Source of the DNA: Pollutimonas bauzanensis
GTDB taxonomy: Bacteria; Pseudomonadota; Gammaproteobacteria; Burkholderiales; Burkholderiaceae_B
Assembly: GCF_900129885.1 (NCBI RefSeq)
Contig: NZ_FQXE01000019.1
Span: 17,837-81,836, forward strand
Reading direction: 5' to 3'
DNA length: 64,000 nt
Part shown: one piece after another, positions 48,445 to 57,832 of the stretch
Position numbering within the stretch: the stretch's first letter is position 1
Layout of the letters: each line of letters starts with the position of its first letter
Notes under the pieces: generated by a model
The model's database searches: none
Told to the model about the DNA's origin: nothing
Seen by the model: only the letters and a program-made list of their open reading frames with translations
Translations under genes and position numbers: made by a program

Positions 48445-51400
48445 ATGAAACGAATGTTGTTCAATGCAACGCACCAAGAAGAACTACGCGTTGCGATCGT
48501 CGATGGTCAAAAACTCATAGACCTCGACATCGAAACGGCCGGGCGCGAACAGCGCAAGGGCAATATCTACAAAGGCGTCATCACCCGCATCGAGCCTGGT
48601 CTCGAGGCCTGCTTTGTAAGCTACGGCGAAGACCGCCACGGCTTCCTGCCTTTCAAGGAAGTTGCCCGGACCTACTTCAAGGAAGGCGTCGATGTACGCA
48701 CTGCGCGCATCCAGGACGCCCTCGCCGAAGGCCAGGAACTGATCATCCAGGTAGAAAAGGAAGAACGCGGCAACAAGGGCGCGGCCCTGACCACCTTCAT
48801 CTCCCTGGCCGGCCGCTACCTGGTGCTGATGCCCAACAACCCGCGCGGCGGCGGCGTCTCGCGCCGCGTCGAAGGCGAGGACCGCCAGGAACTGCGCGAA
48901 ACCATGGACCAGCTGGATATTCCGGCCGGCATGAGCATCATCGCCCGCACCGCGGGCATAGGCCGCAACGTCGAGGAACTGCAGTGGGACCTGTCCTACC
49001 TGATGCAACTCTGGAACGCCATCGATGCCGCCGCCCGTGAAAACAAGGCCCCGATCCTGATCTACCTGGAATCGAGCCTGGTCATCCGCGCCATCCGCGA
49101 CTACTACTCTCCCGAAATCGGCGAGATCCTGATCGACACCGACGACATTTATGAACAGGCCACCGCCTTCATGAGCGTCGTCATGCCCGACAACGTCCAG
49201 CGCGTCAAAATGTACCGCGACGATGTCCCCCTGTTCTCGCGCTTCCAGATCGAACACCAGATCGAAACCGCCTACTCGCGCACCGTCCAGTTGCCGTCTG
49301 GCGGATCGGTGGTCATCGACCACACCGAAGCCCTGGTCGCGGTCGATGTCAATTCCGCGCGCTCCACACGCGGCGCCGACATCGAAGAAACCGCCATGCG
49401 CACCAATCTGGAAGCCGCCGAAGAGGTGGCCCGCCAATTGCGCCTGCGCGACCTCGGCGGCCTGATCGTGATCGACTTCATCGACATGGAAGAAAGCAAG
49501 AACCAGCGCGCCGTCGAACAGCGCCTGCGCGATGCGCTGCATTTCGACCGCGCGCGCGTGCAGATGGGCAAGATCTCGCGTTTCGGCCTGATGGAACTGT
49601 CGCGCCAGCGCCTGCGTCCCGCCTTGAACGAAGGCTCGCACATTACCTGCCCGCGCTGCAATGGCACCGGCGTGGTCCGCGATGCCGAATCCAGCGCCCT
49701 GCACGTCCTGCGCCTGCTGCAGGAAGAAGCCATGAAAGAAGGCACCGCCGCGCTGCACGCCCAAGTGCCGGTGGATGTGGCCACCTTCCTGCTCAATGAA
49801 AAGCGCGCCGACATCACCAAGATCGAATCGCGCCTCAAGGTAAACCTGATCCTGATCCCCAACAAGAATCTGGAAACCCCGCATCACCATATCGAGCGCC
49901 TGCGCCACGACGACCCCAGGCTGGAAGAAATCACCACCAGTTTCGATCTCGTCACTCAGCCCGAGCCGCAGCTCACCTGGGAGCCCAACAAGGCCCAGGA
50001 AGCCAAGCTCCGCCCCGAGGCCCTGGTCAAGGGCATTACGCCTTCGCAGCCCGCTCCGGTGGCGCCGCCGGTCGCCCTGGCGCGCGTCACGCCCGCCGCC
50101 AAGCCCGAGCAAGGCGCCGGCCTGATCAAGCGCCTCATCAACTGGCTGACTGGCGCTGGCGCGCCTGCCACCCCGGAGCCCGCGCCCGAAGCCGCCAAGA
50201 CGCCGTCCGGCAGCCGCAGCAAGAATGGCCGCCCCAGCGACCACCGCCGCGAACAACGCGGCCAGGGGGATCGCAATCGCCATCGCCGCGGCGAACGCCG
50301 CCCGGATGCCCTAGAAGGCAAGTCCGACGAAGCCCAGGCGCCGGCCGCCAGGCCGCGCCGCCAGGCCGCCGCGCTGGACACCGTGGCCAGCGCCAACGAA
50401 CCGCGTAGCGCAGGCCTTACCGTTGCGCCCGCCGCCGCATCGTCCGCCGATAACGGCGAAACCGGCAATGCCGGCCGCAACGGCCGCAATCGCCGCGGAC
50501 GCGGCCGCAACCGCCGCGACGAGAATCAGAGCGAAACCGTCGACCTCGACAACGGCGATCTGCCGCTGACCGCGGCGGCCGAAGTGTCGCTGTCGGCGCC
50601 GCAAGTCGCCGACGACGCTTCCGACGCGCAAAAAACCGCGGGTGAAAGCGACGGCGCGAACGACCAGGCCTCGGACAATGATCAGCTCGATCCGGAACGC
50701 AAACGCCGCCGCCGCCGCAGCCGCCGCGGTCGCCGCAGCCCGGAAGCCGGCGCTGAATCCGGCGCCGCGCAAGACGGCGAAAGCGAAAGCGACGATAGCG
50801 ATGACGACCAGGCCTTCGTGCCCCACGCCACGCCGGCCTTCAATCCGCAAGTCCTGCCGGCCATCGCGACCGCCCAGGGCGGGTTCGCGGAAACCGGCCC
50901 GGAACCCGTAGCGGCTCGCGCCGAGGAAGCTCCCGCGATTCCGGCAACGCCTGCGGCGGCCCCCGCTCCAGTCGCCGAGCCGGCGCCGGCGCCAGCGCCC
51001 GTCTACCTGCCCGTGCCTGAAAGCACCATCGCCACGAAGCCGGCGCAGGCCGAAGCTCCCGCCGCGGCGGTTCCGGCCGAGATCCAGCCGGAAGACGCAA
51101 CTCCGGTCCAGGCTACTCCGGTCCAGGCTACTCCGGTCCAGGCGACATCGTTCCAGGCGGCTCCAGCCGAGGCTCCCGCAGTCCACGCTGCCCCGGTGCA
51201 AGCCGACAAGGTCGAAGCGGCGCCCGTGCAAGCTGCTGCCGCAGAAGCCATTGCCCCAGCCGCAGCCCCCGCGCCTGAAGCCAGGCCGGCCGTTCCCGCA
51301 GCCCCGGCTGCGGCGCAAGCCGAAGCCGAAGCCAAGGCCGAAGCCGAAGCCAAGGCCGAAGCCGAAGCCAAGGTCGAGGCCGAAGCCAAGGTCGAAGCCA

Positions 51401-51627
51401 AGGTCGAGGCCAAAGCCGAGGCCGCCGCGGAAAGCCGGCCCGCAGCCAAGCCGGAATCGGCCGTGGCGGCGCCGCTGCAGGAAATCCTTATTGCGGCCGG
51501 CATGGAACTGATCGAAACCAAGTCGGCGCCTGTCGAAGCGCCCGCCGCAGCGGTACGCCTTGGACGGTCGCGCAAGCCTGCCGCCAAGGTGGCCAACGAC
51601 CCCCTGCAGCAGGTGGAAACCCACTAA
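48445..51627 (+). CDS. rne: Ribonuclease E
   Basis: Essential endonuclease for mRNA decay and rRNA/tRNA processing and scaffold of the degradosome. 1060 residues. The catalytic half (~1-520) has the S1 domain (GNIYKGVITRIEPGLEACFV), the DNase I-like site with Asp301 (AVDVNSAR) and Asp344 (IVIDFIDME), and the zinc link Cys402/Cys405 (TCPRCNGTG). The C-terminal half (~540-1060) is disordered, with Arg-rich blocks (RRRRRSRRGRR) for RNA binding and Ala/Glu/Lys and VQATP repeats. Start preceded by GGAG. Terminator at 51651-51685. Confidence 0.97.
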   Translation: MKRMLFNATHQEELRVAIVDGQKLIDLDIETAGREQRKGNIYKGVITRIEPGLEACFVSYGEDRHGFLPFKEVARTYFKEGVDVRTARIQDALAEGQELIIQVEKEERGNKGAALTTFISLAGRYLVLMPNNPRGGGVSRRVEGEDRQELRETMDQLDIPAGMSIIARTAGIGRNVEELQWDLSYLMQLWNAIDAAARENKAPILIYLESSLVIRAIRDYYSPEIGEILIDTDDIYEQATAFMSVVMPDNVQRVKMYRDDVPLFSRFQIEHQIETAYSRTVQLPSGGSVVIDHTEALVAVDVNSARSTRGADIEETAMRTNLEAAEEVARQLRLRDLGGLIVIDFIDMEESKNQRAVEQRLRDALHFDRARVQMGKISRFGLMELSRQRLRPALNEGSHITCPRCNGTGVVRDAESSALHVLRLLQEEAMKEGTAALHAQVPVDVATFLLNEKRADITKIESRLKVNLILIPNKNLETPHHHIERLRHDDPRLEEITTSFDLVTQPEPQLTWEPNKAQEAKLRPEALVKGITPSQPAPVAPPVALARVTPAAKPEQGAGLIKRLINWLTGAGAPATPEPAPEAAKTPSGSRSKNGRPSDHRREQRGQGDRNRHRRGERRPDALEGKSDEAQAPAARPRRQAAALDTVASANEPRSAGLTVAPAAASSADNGETGNAGRNGRNRRGRGRNRRDENQSETVDLDNGDLPLTAAAEVSLSAPQVADDASDAQKTAGESDGANDQASDNDQLDPERKRRRRRSRRGRRSPEAGAESGAAQDGESESDDSDDDQAFVPHATPAFNPQVLPAIATAQGGFAETGPEPVAARAEEAPAIPATPAAAPAPVAEPAPAPAPVYLPVPESTIATKPAQAEAPAAAVPAEIQPEDATPVQATPVQATPVQATSFQAAPAEAPAVHAAPVQADKVEAAPVQAAAAEAIAPAAAPAPEARPAVPAAPAAAQAEAEAKAEAEAKAEAEAKVEAEAKVEAKVEAKAEAAAESRPAAKPESAVAAPLQEILIAAGMELIETKSAPVEAPAAAVRLGRSRKPAAKVANDPLQQVETH
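51100..51144 (+). repeat. 15-bp tandem repeat inside rne
   Basis: Three copies of a 15-base unit ACTCCGGTCCAGGCT (last base differs in the third) encode repeated T-P-V-Q-A in the disordered RNase E tail (about residues 886-900). Confidence 0.8.
51319..51420 (+). repeat. 18-bp tandem repeat inside rne
   Basis: Three perfect copies of GCCGAAGCCGAAGCCAAG (51319-51372) followed by degenerate copies encode an A-E-A-E-A-K repeat, about residues 959-992 of RNase E. Such a stretch would form a charged helix. Confidence 0.85.
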
Positions 51628-51650
51628 GCCGAAACCGGCGTAAATAAAAA

Positions 51651-51685
51651 GAGCCCTGCTGCATTGCGCAGCAGGGCTCTTTTTT
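51651..51685 (+). terminator. Intrinsic terminator after rne
   Basis: GAGCCCTGCTGC (51651-51662) pairs perfectly with GCAGCAGGGCTC (51668-51679) and is followed by six T, 24 bases after the rne stop. Five A precede the stem, so it can also serve the convergent accD transcript. Confidence 0.93.
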
Positions 51686-51701
51686 ATGCTTCCGGCTCAA
51701 C

Positions 51702-51789
51702 CTGTATCGTGCCTGTATCGTGCCTGTATCGTGCCTGTATCGTGCCTGTATCGTGCCTGTATCGTGCCTGTATCGTGCCTGTATCGTGC
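51702..51789. repeat. Eight perfect copies of an 11-bp tandem repeat
   Basis: The unit CTGTATCGTGC is repeated eight times without a mismatch or spacer in the convergent rne-accD gap, between the rne terminator and the accD stop. No ORF depends on it. A minisatellite of this purity suggests recent slippage expansion, and its length is likely to vary between strains. Confidence 0.95.
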
Positions 51790-51832
51790 CGGGCGCCACG
51801 CCCGGCATTCATCCGGCCTGCCCTTACTCCAT

Positions 51833-52711
51833 TCAGGCCTTGGCCACCACATCGGCCGGCTGGCGCGTCAGCAGGGCCAGCAAATTCGCCAGCTCCGAAC
51901 GCATCTGGCGGCGATCCACCACCATATCGATCGCGCCCTTCTCGAGCAGGAATTCCGAACGCTGGAAACCTTCCGGCAATTTCTCGCGCACCGTCTGCTC
52001 GATCACGCGCGGGCCCGCAAAGCCGATCAGCGCCTTGGGCTCCGCAATGACCACATCGCCCATGAACGCAAAGCTCGCCGACACGCCGCCCATCGTGGGA
52101 TCGGTCAGAATGCTGATGAATGGCAGCCCCGCGGCCGAGAGCCGCGTGAGCATCGCATTCGTCTTGGCCATCTGCATCAGCGAAAATAGGCTCTCCTGCA
52201 TGCGCGCGCCGCCCGACGCCGCCACGCAAATGAACGGCGTGCGGTTTGTGATGGCCTCTTGAGCGCCGCGGGCAAAGCGTTCGCCCACCACAGAGCCCAT
52301 GGAGCCGCCCATGAACTCGAACTCGAAGCAAGCCAGCACCACCGGCACCGACAGGATGCTCCCGCCCATGACCACCATGGCCTCGCTTTCGCCGGTCTGC
52401 TTGGTCGCTTCCGTCACCCGCTCGGTATACTTGCGGCTGTCCTTGAACTTCAGCGGATCCATAGGGCGCGTATTCTGGCCGATCTCGACGCGGTTCTCGG
52501 CATCGAGCAAAGCATCGATGCGCGCCCGCGCGCCGATACGCATATGGTGGCTGCACTTGGGGCAGACATTCAGCGTCGCCCGCAGATCCTCCTTGTACAG
52601 CACCGTCTCGCAGGCCGGGCACTTGACCCAAATGCCCTCCGGCACGCGCCGCGCCGTCGCATCGTTATTGCGATTGATGCGCGGCGGCAGAATTTTTTCG
52701 ATCCAGCTCAT
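51833..52711 (-). CDS. accD: Acetyl-CoA carboxylase carboxyltransferase subunit beta
   Basis: Beta subunit of the carboxyltransferase that makes malonyl-CoA with AccA. 292 residues: N-terminal zinc ribbon with Cys31, Cys34, Cys50 and Cys53 ([13 protein letters not shown]), then the crotonase-like domain with [38 protein letters not shown] and [13 protein letters not shown]. Follows trpA in the common trpBA-accD order. A GC hairpin lies in its leader. 3' side: tandem repeat and the rne terminator. Confidence 0.97.
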   Translation of the reverse strand: MSWIEKILPPRINRNNDATARRVPEGIWVKCPACETVLYKEDLRATLNVCPKCSHHMRIGARARIDALLDAENRVEIGQNTRPMDPLKFKDSRKYTERVTEATKQTGESEAMVVMGGSILSVPVVLACFEFEFMGGSMGSVVGERFARGAQEAITNRTPFICVAASGGARMQESLFSLMQMAKTNAMLTRLSAAGLPFISILTDPTMGGVSASFAFMGDVVIAEPKALIGFAGPRVIEQTVREKLPEGFQRSEFLLEKGAIDMVVDRRQMRSELANLLALLTRQPADVVAKA

Positions 52712-52728
52712 GGTTTCTTCCCGATGGA

Positions 52729-52749
52729 GGCCCGGTTCCGCACCGGGCC
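52729..52749 (-). promoter_or_regulatory. Hairpin in the accD leader
   Basis: GGCCCGGT (52729-52736) and ACCGGGCC (52742-52749) form a perfect 8-bp stem with a five-base loop, 18 bases before the accD ATG and just upstream of its GGGAAGAAA ribosome-site region. There is no T-run on the transcribed strand, so it is not a simple terminator of trpA; it may stabilise or gate accD translation. Confidence 0.45.
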
Positions 52750-52833
52750 CGTTGTTCTTTTACGCTAGGCCCGCATACTGGCGCAAGCCCCTTTCTGGTA
52801 TGGCGATATGGAAAATCCCCGGTTCGGGCGCCG

Positions 52834-53673
52834 CTAGCGCAGCGCCTGGCGGATAGTGCCCAGCCAGTCCGACGCGGCCTTGATGGCCGAAGCATCGACA
52901 TCGGCGTCCGCCAGGCCGTCCCGCAGCGCCGCCGCGACGGCCTGTTCCATGGTTTCTATCAGTTTGCTGCCTATGACCACGGCATCGGCGTGCTCGGCCA
53001 GGCGCCTGGCGCTGTCGGCATCGCGTATGCCAAAGCCCACGCCCACCGGCAGCGACACATGCTTGCGTATCTGCGCCAAACGCCGGGCGACGTCGGCGGT
53101 ATCGATATTGCCGGCCCCCGTCACCCCTTTGAGCGACACATAATACACATAGCCGCGCGCCACCTGGGCGACTTTCCTGATGCGTTCTTCGGTGGACGTC
53201 GGCGCGAGCAGGAATATAGGGTCGATTTGCGCGCCGCCCAGCTGGGCGGCGAAATCCACGATTTCCTCGGGCGGATAATCCACCACCAGCACGCCGTCGA
53301 CGCCCGCCCGCGCGGCCGCGTCGACGAAGGCCCGCTGCCCCATGCGTTCGATGGGGTTGGCGTAGCCCATCAGCACCACCGGCGTGGCGCTGTCCTGCTG
53401 GCGGAACTGCGCGACCATTTCCAGCACCTTGCGCAGCCCCGCGCCGCGCTTGATCGCGCGCTCGGCGGCCCGCTGTATGACCGGGCCGTCGGCCATGGGG
53501 TCCGAAAACGGCACGCCCAGCTCGAGCACGTCGGCGCCCGCCTCGACCAGCGCATGCATCAGCAATGGGGTGGCCGGCACCGAAGGGTCGCCGGCCGTAA
53601 TATAGGGAATCAAGGCCGCGCGCCCCGCGGTTCTGGCAAACGCGGCCTTGAGTCTTGGATTCGAAGCAATCAT
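52834..53673 (-). CDS. trpA: Tryptophan synthase alpha chain
   Basis: Cleaves indole-3-glycerol phosphate to indole, passed by channel to TrpB. 279 residues: catalytic Glu51 ([15 protein letters not shown]) and Asp62, phosphate-binding [15 protein letters not shown]. 20 bp after trpB, before accD. A full alpha subunit with no fusion. Confidence 0.97.
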   Translation of the reverse strand: MIASNPRLKAAFARTAGRAALIPYITAGDPSVPATPLLMHALVEAGADVLELGVPFSDPMADGPVIQRAAERAIKRGAGLRKVLEMVAQFRQQDSATPVVLMGYANPIERMGQRAFVDAAARAGVDGVLVVDYPPEEIVDFAAQLGGAQIDPIFLLAPTSTEERIRKVAQVARGYVYYVSLKGVTGAGNIDTADVARRLAQIRKHVSLPVGVGFGIRDADSARRLAEHADAVVIGSKLIETMEQAVAAALRDGLADADVDASAIKAASDWLGTIRQALR

Positions 53674-53693
53674 TGTGTGGGCTACCTTGGTTC

Positions 53694-54893
53694 TTACAGG
53701 CTGATGCCGCTGAAATCAGCCACAGTATGCATGTCTTTGTCGCCCCGGCCGGACAAATTCACCAGGATGATCTTGTCTTTCGGCAAAGTGGGCGCCAGGC
53801 GCAGGGCATACGCAATGGCGTGCGACGACTCGAGCGCCGGCATGATGCCTTCGGTGCGGCAGCAGCCATGGAAGGCCGCCAGGGCTTCCTGGTCGTCGAC
53901 GCATGCATACTGGGCGCGGCCGCTGTCTTTGAGCCATGCATGCTCGGGGCCGACGCCGGGGTAGTCCAGGCCGGCCGAAATCGAATGGGTCTCCATGACC
54001 TGGCCGTCCTCGTCCTGCATGACGTAAGTGCGGTTGCCGTGCAGCACGCCCACCACGCCGGCATTCAGCGATGCCGCATGGCGGCCGGTTTCCAGGCCTT
54101 CGCCGGCGGCCTCGACGCCCACCAGTTGCACGTCCGCGTGATCGAGATAGGGATAGAAAATACCCATGGCGTTGGAACCGCCCCCGACCGAAGCCACGAC
54201 GTAATCAGGCTGGCGGCCGGCATCCAGCGGCATCTGCTCGATGCATTCGGTGCCTATGACGGATTGGAAATCGCGCACCATCATGGGATAAGGATGCGGG
54301 CCCGCCACGGTGCCGATGATGTAGAAGGTATTCTCGACGTTGGTGACCCAGTCGCGCATGGCCTCGTTCAGGGCGTCCTTGAGCGTGCGCGAACCCGAAT
54401 CCACGGGCACCACGGTGGCGCCCAGCAGCTTCATGCGATAGACATTGGACGCCTGGCGGCGCACGTCTTCGCTGCCCATGTACACCACGCACTCCAGGCC
54501 GTAGCGCGCCGCGACGGTGGCGGTGGCCACGCCATGCTGGCCCGCGCCGGTTTCAGCGATGATGCGCGGCTTGCCCATGCGCCGGGCCAGCAGGATCTGG
54601 CCTATGCAATTATTGATCTTGTGCGCGCCGGTATGATTGAGGTCTTCGCGCTTGAACCAGATCTGCGCGCCGCCCAGCTGTTCCGACCAGCGCCTGGCGT
54701 GATACACCGGACTGGGGCGGCCCACGAAGTGCTTGAGCTCGTAGGCGAACTCGCGCAGGAAATCGGGATCGGCATGATATTTGTCGTAGGCCGCGCGCAG
54801 CTCATCGAGCGCATGCACCAGGGTTTCGGCAACAAAGGAGCCACCATACTGACCAAAATGCCCTTCGAGATCAGGCAATGTGTAGGATTTCAA
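53694..54893 (-). CDS. trpB: Tryptophan synthase beta chain
   Basis: PLP enzyme that joins indole and serine to tryptophan. 399 residues with the PLP lysine at Lys92 ([14 protein letters not shown]), [19 protein letters not shown], and the phosphate-binding [10 protein letters not shown]. Followed by trpA after 20 bp. trpF, which often precedes trpB in betaproteobacteria, is absent; relA lies upstream, 106 bp away. Confidence 0.97.
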   Translation of the reverse strand: MKSYTLPDLEGHFGQYGGSFVAETLVHALDELRAAYDKYHADPDFLREFAYELKHFVGRPSPVYHARRWSEQLGGAQIWFKREDLNHTGAHKINNCIGQILLARRMGKPRIIAETGAGQHGVATATVAARYGLECVVYMGSEDVRRQASNVYRMKLLGATVVPVDSGSRTLKDALNEAMRDWVTNVENTFYIIGTVAGPHPYPMMVRDFQSVIGTECIEQMPLDAGRQPDYVVASVGGGSNAMGIFYPYLDHADVQLVGVEAAGEGLETGRHAASLNAGVVGVLHGNRTYVMQDEDGQVMETHSISAGLDYPGVGPEHAWLKDSGRAQYACVDDQEALAAFHGCCRTEGIMPALESSHAIAYALRLAPTLPKDKIILVNLSGRGDKDMHTVADFSGISL

Positions 54894-54999
54894 TTCATTA
54901 CTCTCTGGTTACGCAATATCATTGCAGCGATCCACCAGGGACCGGTTGACAGGCAAACCGCCATTTTAACAGTGTGGCGCGGGCCAAGGCCGGCGCGGC

Positions 55000-57222
55000 T
55001 CAATGCCTGCCCGCCGACACGCCGGAAAGCTCGTTCAGGGCCGCCAGCGCCCTGCTGATCTGCTCGCCGTTCTTGACTTCTATCGTGAACACCATGTGGG
55101 CCAGCGAACGGCGGCTATGCGTATTGACGCTCACCACATTCAGGCGCAACTTGGCGAACACCTCGGAGACATCGCGCAGAAGGTCGTCGCGCTCGGCCGC
55201 ATGGATGCTGATGTCCACGGGGTAGAGCGCCTCGCCCGTATCGCCCCAGTCGACATCGATCAGCCGTTCGGGCTGGCGTTCGGCCAATGCCGCATACGAA
55301 GGGCAGTCGTGGCGGTGTATCGACACCCCCCGGCCGCGCGTCACGAAGCCCACGATCAGATCGGGCGGCGCCGGGCGGCAGCAGCGGGCAAGCTGCGTCA
55401 TGAGGGAATCCACCCCCACCACCAGCACCCCGCTCTTGCCCGTCTTGACGACATTGTCCGTGCCGCTTTGATACACCCGGGCTTCGGGCGCGGCGCCCGC
55501 CGGCGCCGCGGCATCGGCCGCCCGGCCCTTCTGCGGGCTGAGCAGGTAATCGATCTGGCGCAGGCTGAATTCTTCCTTGGCCACCGCCACATACAAGTCA
55601 TCGGCGCGGGCGAATTCCAGCTGCTGCGCCAGGTGCTCGAGATTGATGGCGGTTTTGCCCAAACGCTGCAGCTCTTTCTCGACCATGGCCTGGCCCTGGG
55701 AAATCCGCTGCTGCAGTTCAATGGCGTTGAACCAGGCGCGCACCTTGGCGCGCGAGCGCGGGCTGGCCAGGAAGCCCAGCTGCGGGTTGAGCCAGTCGCG
55801 CGACGGGCCGCCGGACTTGGCCGCGATGATTTCCACGGTTTGTCCGGTGGCCAGCCGCGTCAGCAGCGGCACCATTTGCCCGTCCACCCGGGCGCCGCGG
55901 CAGCGATGCCCCAGGTCGGTGTGCAGGTAATAGGCGAAATCCACCGGCGTGGCGCCGGCGGGCAGTTCGATGACCCGGGCCTGCGGCGTCATCACGTAGA
56001 TATGCTCGTCCGGCGCCGGCGCCACCTGGCCCCGCCCGTCCTTGTCCCAGGCCAGCAGCTGGCGCATCCATGACACTTTCTGGTCATACCCGCTGGCGGC
56101 GGCGACCTTGCCGCCCCTGGGACCCGATTCTTTATAGAGCCAGTGAGCCGCCATGCCGTATTCGGCAAACTGATGCATCTCGTGGGTGCGGATCTGGATC
56201 TCGAAGCTGCGCCCTTCGCCGTCAGTGACCACGGTGTGCAAAGACCGGTAGCCATTGGGCTTGGGCCGCGAAATATAGTCGTCGAATTCGTCGGACACCG
56301 GCGTCCACAGGGAATGCGCCAGGGCCAGCACGGCATAGCAGGCGCGCTCGTCCTCGACTATCACGCGCAATGCGCGCAGATCGAAAAGCTGGCTGAACTG
56401 CAGGTTCTTGAGGCGCATCTTGTTCCAGATGCTATAGATATGCTTGGGCCGGCCGGTGACTTCCGCGGGTATATGGGCGTCCGCCAGGGCGCTTTGCAAG
56501 GCATGCACCGCGGCCAGGATGAAGGCTTCGCGCTCCACGCGCTTTTCCTCGAGTTGGCCGGCGATGGTTCTGTAAGTCTCGGGGTCCTGGAAGCGGAAGG
56601 CCAGATCCTCCATTTCCCACTTCAGCTGCCAGATGCCCAGGCGATTGGCCAGGGGGGTGTAGAGCTCCATGGTTTCCCGCGCAAGGCTGGGCGGATAGGG
56701 CGTCTTGGAGCTGGCGTGCCAGCGCAGGGACTGCAGCCGCGAGGCAAGGCGCATCAGCACGATGCGCAAGTCGGCCGCCATGGCCAGCAGCATCTTGCGC
56801 TGCATCTCTTTCTGGTCGCCGCCCTGGGCCGCGTCGTCCTTGGCCTGCCCCGCCAGATTGCCCAGGCGCAGCAGCGCGCGGGTGCCCTGCACCAGCGACA
56901 CCACTTCGGCGCCGAATTCCTTGCGCATGGCATCGGGGCCGCCGACCGCGCCGTCCGCCTCGGGCGGCAGCACCGTGATCAGGGCGCTGGCGCGGGTTTC
57001 GGCGTCGATGCCCAGTTCGGCCAGAATCCCCACCACCGCCGCGCTATGCTCGGCCAGCGGCTCGCCGGTCTTGGCCAGCAGGCCCTGCAGCGGTTTGCGC
57101 ACCCGGTCCACCGCCAGGGCCAGCAGGCTCTGGCCCGCCTGGTCCAGGCCCTTGCTGGCGTGCGCGAACCATTCGGCATTGAATGGCGAAGAATCGGAAA
57201 CCGGGAATGCGATGGTAGACAT
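55000..57222 (-). CDS. relA: GTP pyrophosphokinase RelA
   Basis: Ribosome-associated (p)ppGpp synthetase of the stringent response. About 740 residues. The N-terminal hydrolase-like domain lacks the HD motif (EHSAAVVGILAELGIDAETR where HDxxED is needed), so it is monofunctional RelA rather than SpoT. Synthetase domain ~250-380 (SLHTVVTDGEGRSFEIQIRT), TGS domain ~400-465 (YVMTPQARVIELPAGATPVD), zinc-finger domain with ARCCRPAPPDLIVGFVTRG, and C-terminal ACT. ATG 57222 used; ATG 57258 is an alternative. Confidence 0.95.
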   Translation of the reverse strand: MSTIAFPVSDSSPFNAEWFAHASKGLDQAGQSLLALAVDRVRKPLQGLLAKTGEPLAEHSAAVVGILAELGIDAETRASALITVLPPEADGAVGGPDAMRKEFGAEVVSLVQGTRALLRLGNLAGQAKDDAAQGGDQKEMQRKMLLAMAADLRIVLMRLASRLQSLRWHASSKTPYPPSLARETMELYTPLANRLGIWQLKWEMEDLAFRFQDPETYRTIAGQLEEKRVEREAFILAAVHALQSALADAHIPAEVTGRPKHIYSIWNKMRLKNLQFSQLFDLRALRVIVEDERACYAVLALAHSLWTPVSDEFDDYISRPKPNGYRSLHTVVTDGEGRSFEIQIRTHEMHQFAEYGMAAHWLYKESGPRGGKVAAASGYDQKVSWMRQLLAWDKDGRGQVAPAPDEHIYVMTPQARVIELPAGATPVDFAYYLHTDLGHRCRGARVDGQMVPLLTRLATGQTVEIIAAKSGGPSRDWLNPQLGFLASPRSRAKVRAWFNAIELQQRISQGQAMVEKELQRLGKTAINLEHLAQQLEFARADDLYVAVAKEEFSLRQIDYLLSPQKGRAADAAAPAGAAPEARVYQSGTDNVVKTGKSGVLVVGVDSLMTQLARCCRPAPPDLIVGFVTRGRGVSIHRHDCPSYAALAERQPERLIDVDWGDTGEALYPVDISIHAAERDDLLRDVSEVFAKLRLNVVSVNTHSRRSLAHMVFTIEVKNGEQISRALAALNELSGVSAGRH

Positions 57223-57297
57223 AGTAAAGGGTGAGCTGAATGCAAAAAACGCGGACATTGTCCCAGCGACTCTATACTAACGTGTCTGGAGGCCCAC

Positions 57298-57813
57298 ATG
57301 AATTCAAGCGGTAAAAAAACCTTGCTCATCGTCTGGCATTCGCGCACGGGGGCCGCGAAACAGATGGCCGAGGCCGCCGCCAAGGGCGCGCGGGACATAG
57401 CGTGCGAATTGCGCTCGAGCGGCGAGCTGGATATTGCCGTGAAGGCTGCGGCAGACGCCGTAGCGGCCGACCTGCTGGGCGCCGACGCCTTGCTGTTCTG
57501 CGCGCCGGAAAACCTGGCGTCCCTGAGCGGCGCGATGAAAGAATTCTTCGACCGCAATTATTATGCCGTCCTGGACCAGTTGAATGGCAGGCCCTGCGCC
57601 ATCATGGTCAGCGCGGGCTCCGACGGCAGCGGCGCGGCGCGGCAAATGGAAAGGATCTGCACCGGCTGGCGCTTGCGCCTGATAGCGCCGGCGCTGATCG
57701 TAAACACCGATGCGCAATCGCCCGAAGCGATCAATGCGGCCAAAACCATTACGGCCGGCGACCGCGCCTCGTGCGAAACGCTGGGCGGCACCCTGGCCGC
57801 CCTCCTGCTTTGA
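57298..57813 (+). CDS. Flavodoxin-like/NADPH-dependent FMN reductase-fold protein
   Basis: A 171-residue protein with a flavodoxin-like fold: phosphate-loop LLIVWHSRTGAAKQMAEA (residues 9-26), then ADALLFCAPENLASLSGAMKEF, the FMN-side loop typical of WrbA/NQO-like proteins. Probably binds FMN and shuttles electrons or reduces quinones; partner unknown. Divergent from relA (75 bp from ATG 57222), convergent with the RidA-like gene. Confidence 0.82.
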   Translation: MNSSGKKTLLIVWHSRTGAAKQMAEAAAKGARDIACELRSSGELDIAVKAAADAVAADLLGADALLFCAPENLASLSGAMKEFFDRNYYAVLDQLNGRPCAIMVSAGSDGSGAARQMERICTGWRLRLIAPALIVNTDAQSPEAINAAKTITAGDRASCETLGGTLAALLL

Positions 57814-57832
57814 CTGCAGCGCCCGCGGGGCG

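Noticed and set aside
48423..49040. ATG 22 bases before the rne start opening a 205-codon frame
   Set aside because: Runs out of frame through the conserved RNase E catalytic region; the GGAG site is correctly spaced for rne itself, not for this ATG.
48484..50283. Minus-strand open frame of 599 codons inside rne
   Set aside because: Mirror of the biased rne coding sequence, rich in Gly/Ala/Asp/Val, with no ribosome site or domain.
51702..51789. CRISPR array
   Set aside because: The eight 11-bp units are directly adjacent with no spacers, and no cas genes are present.
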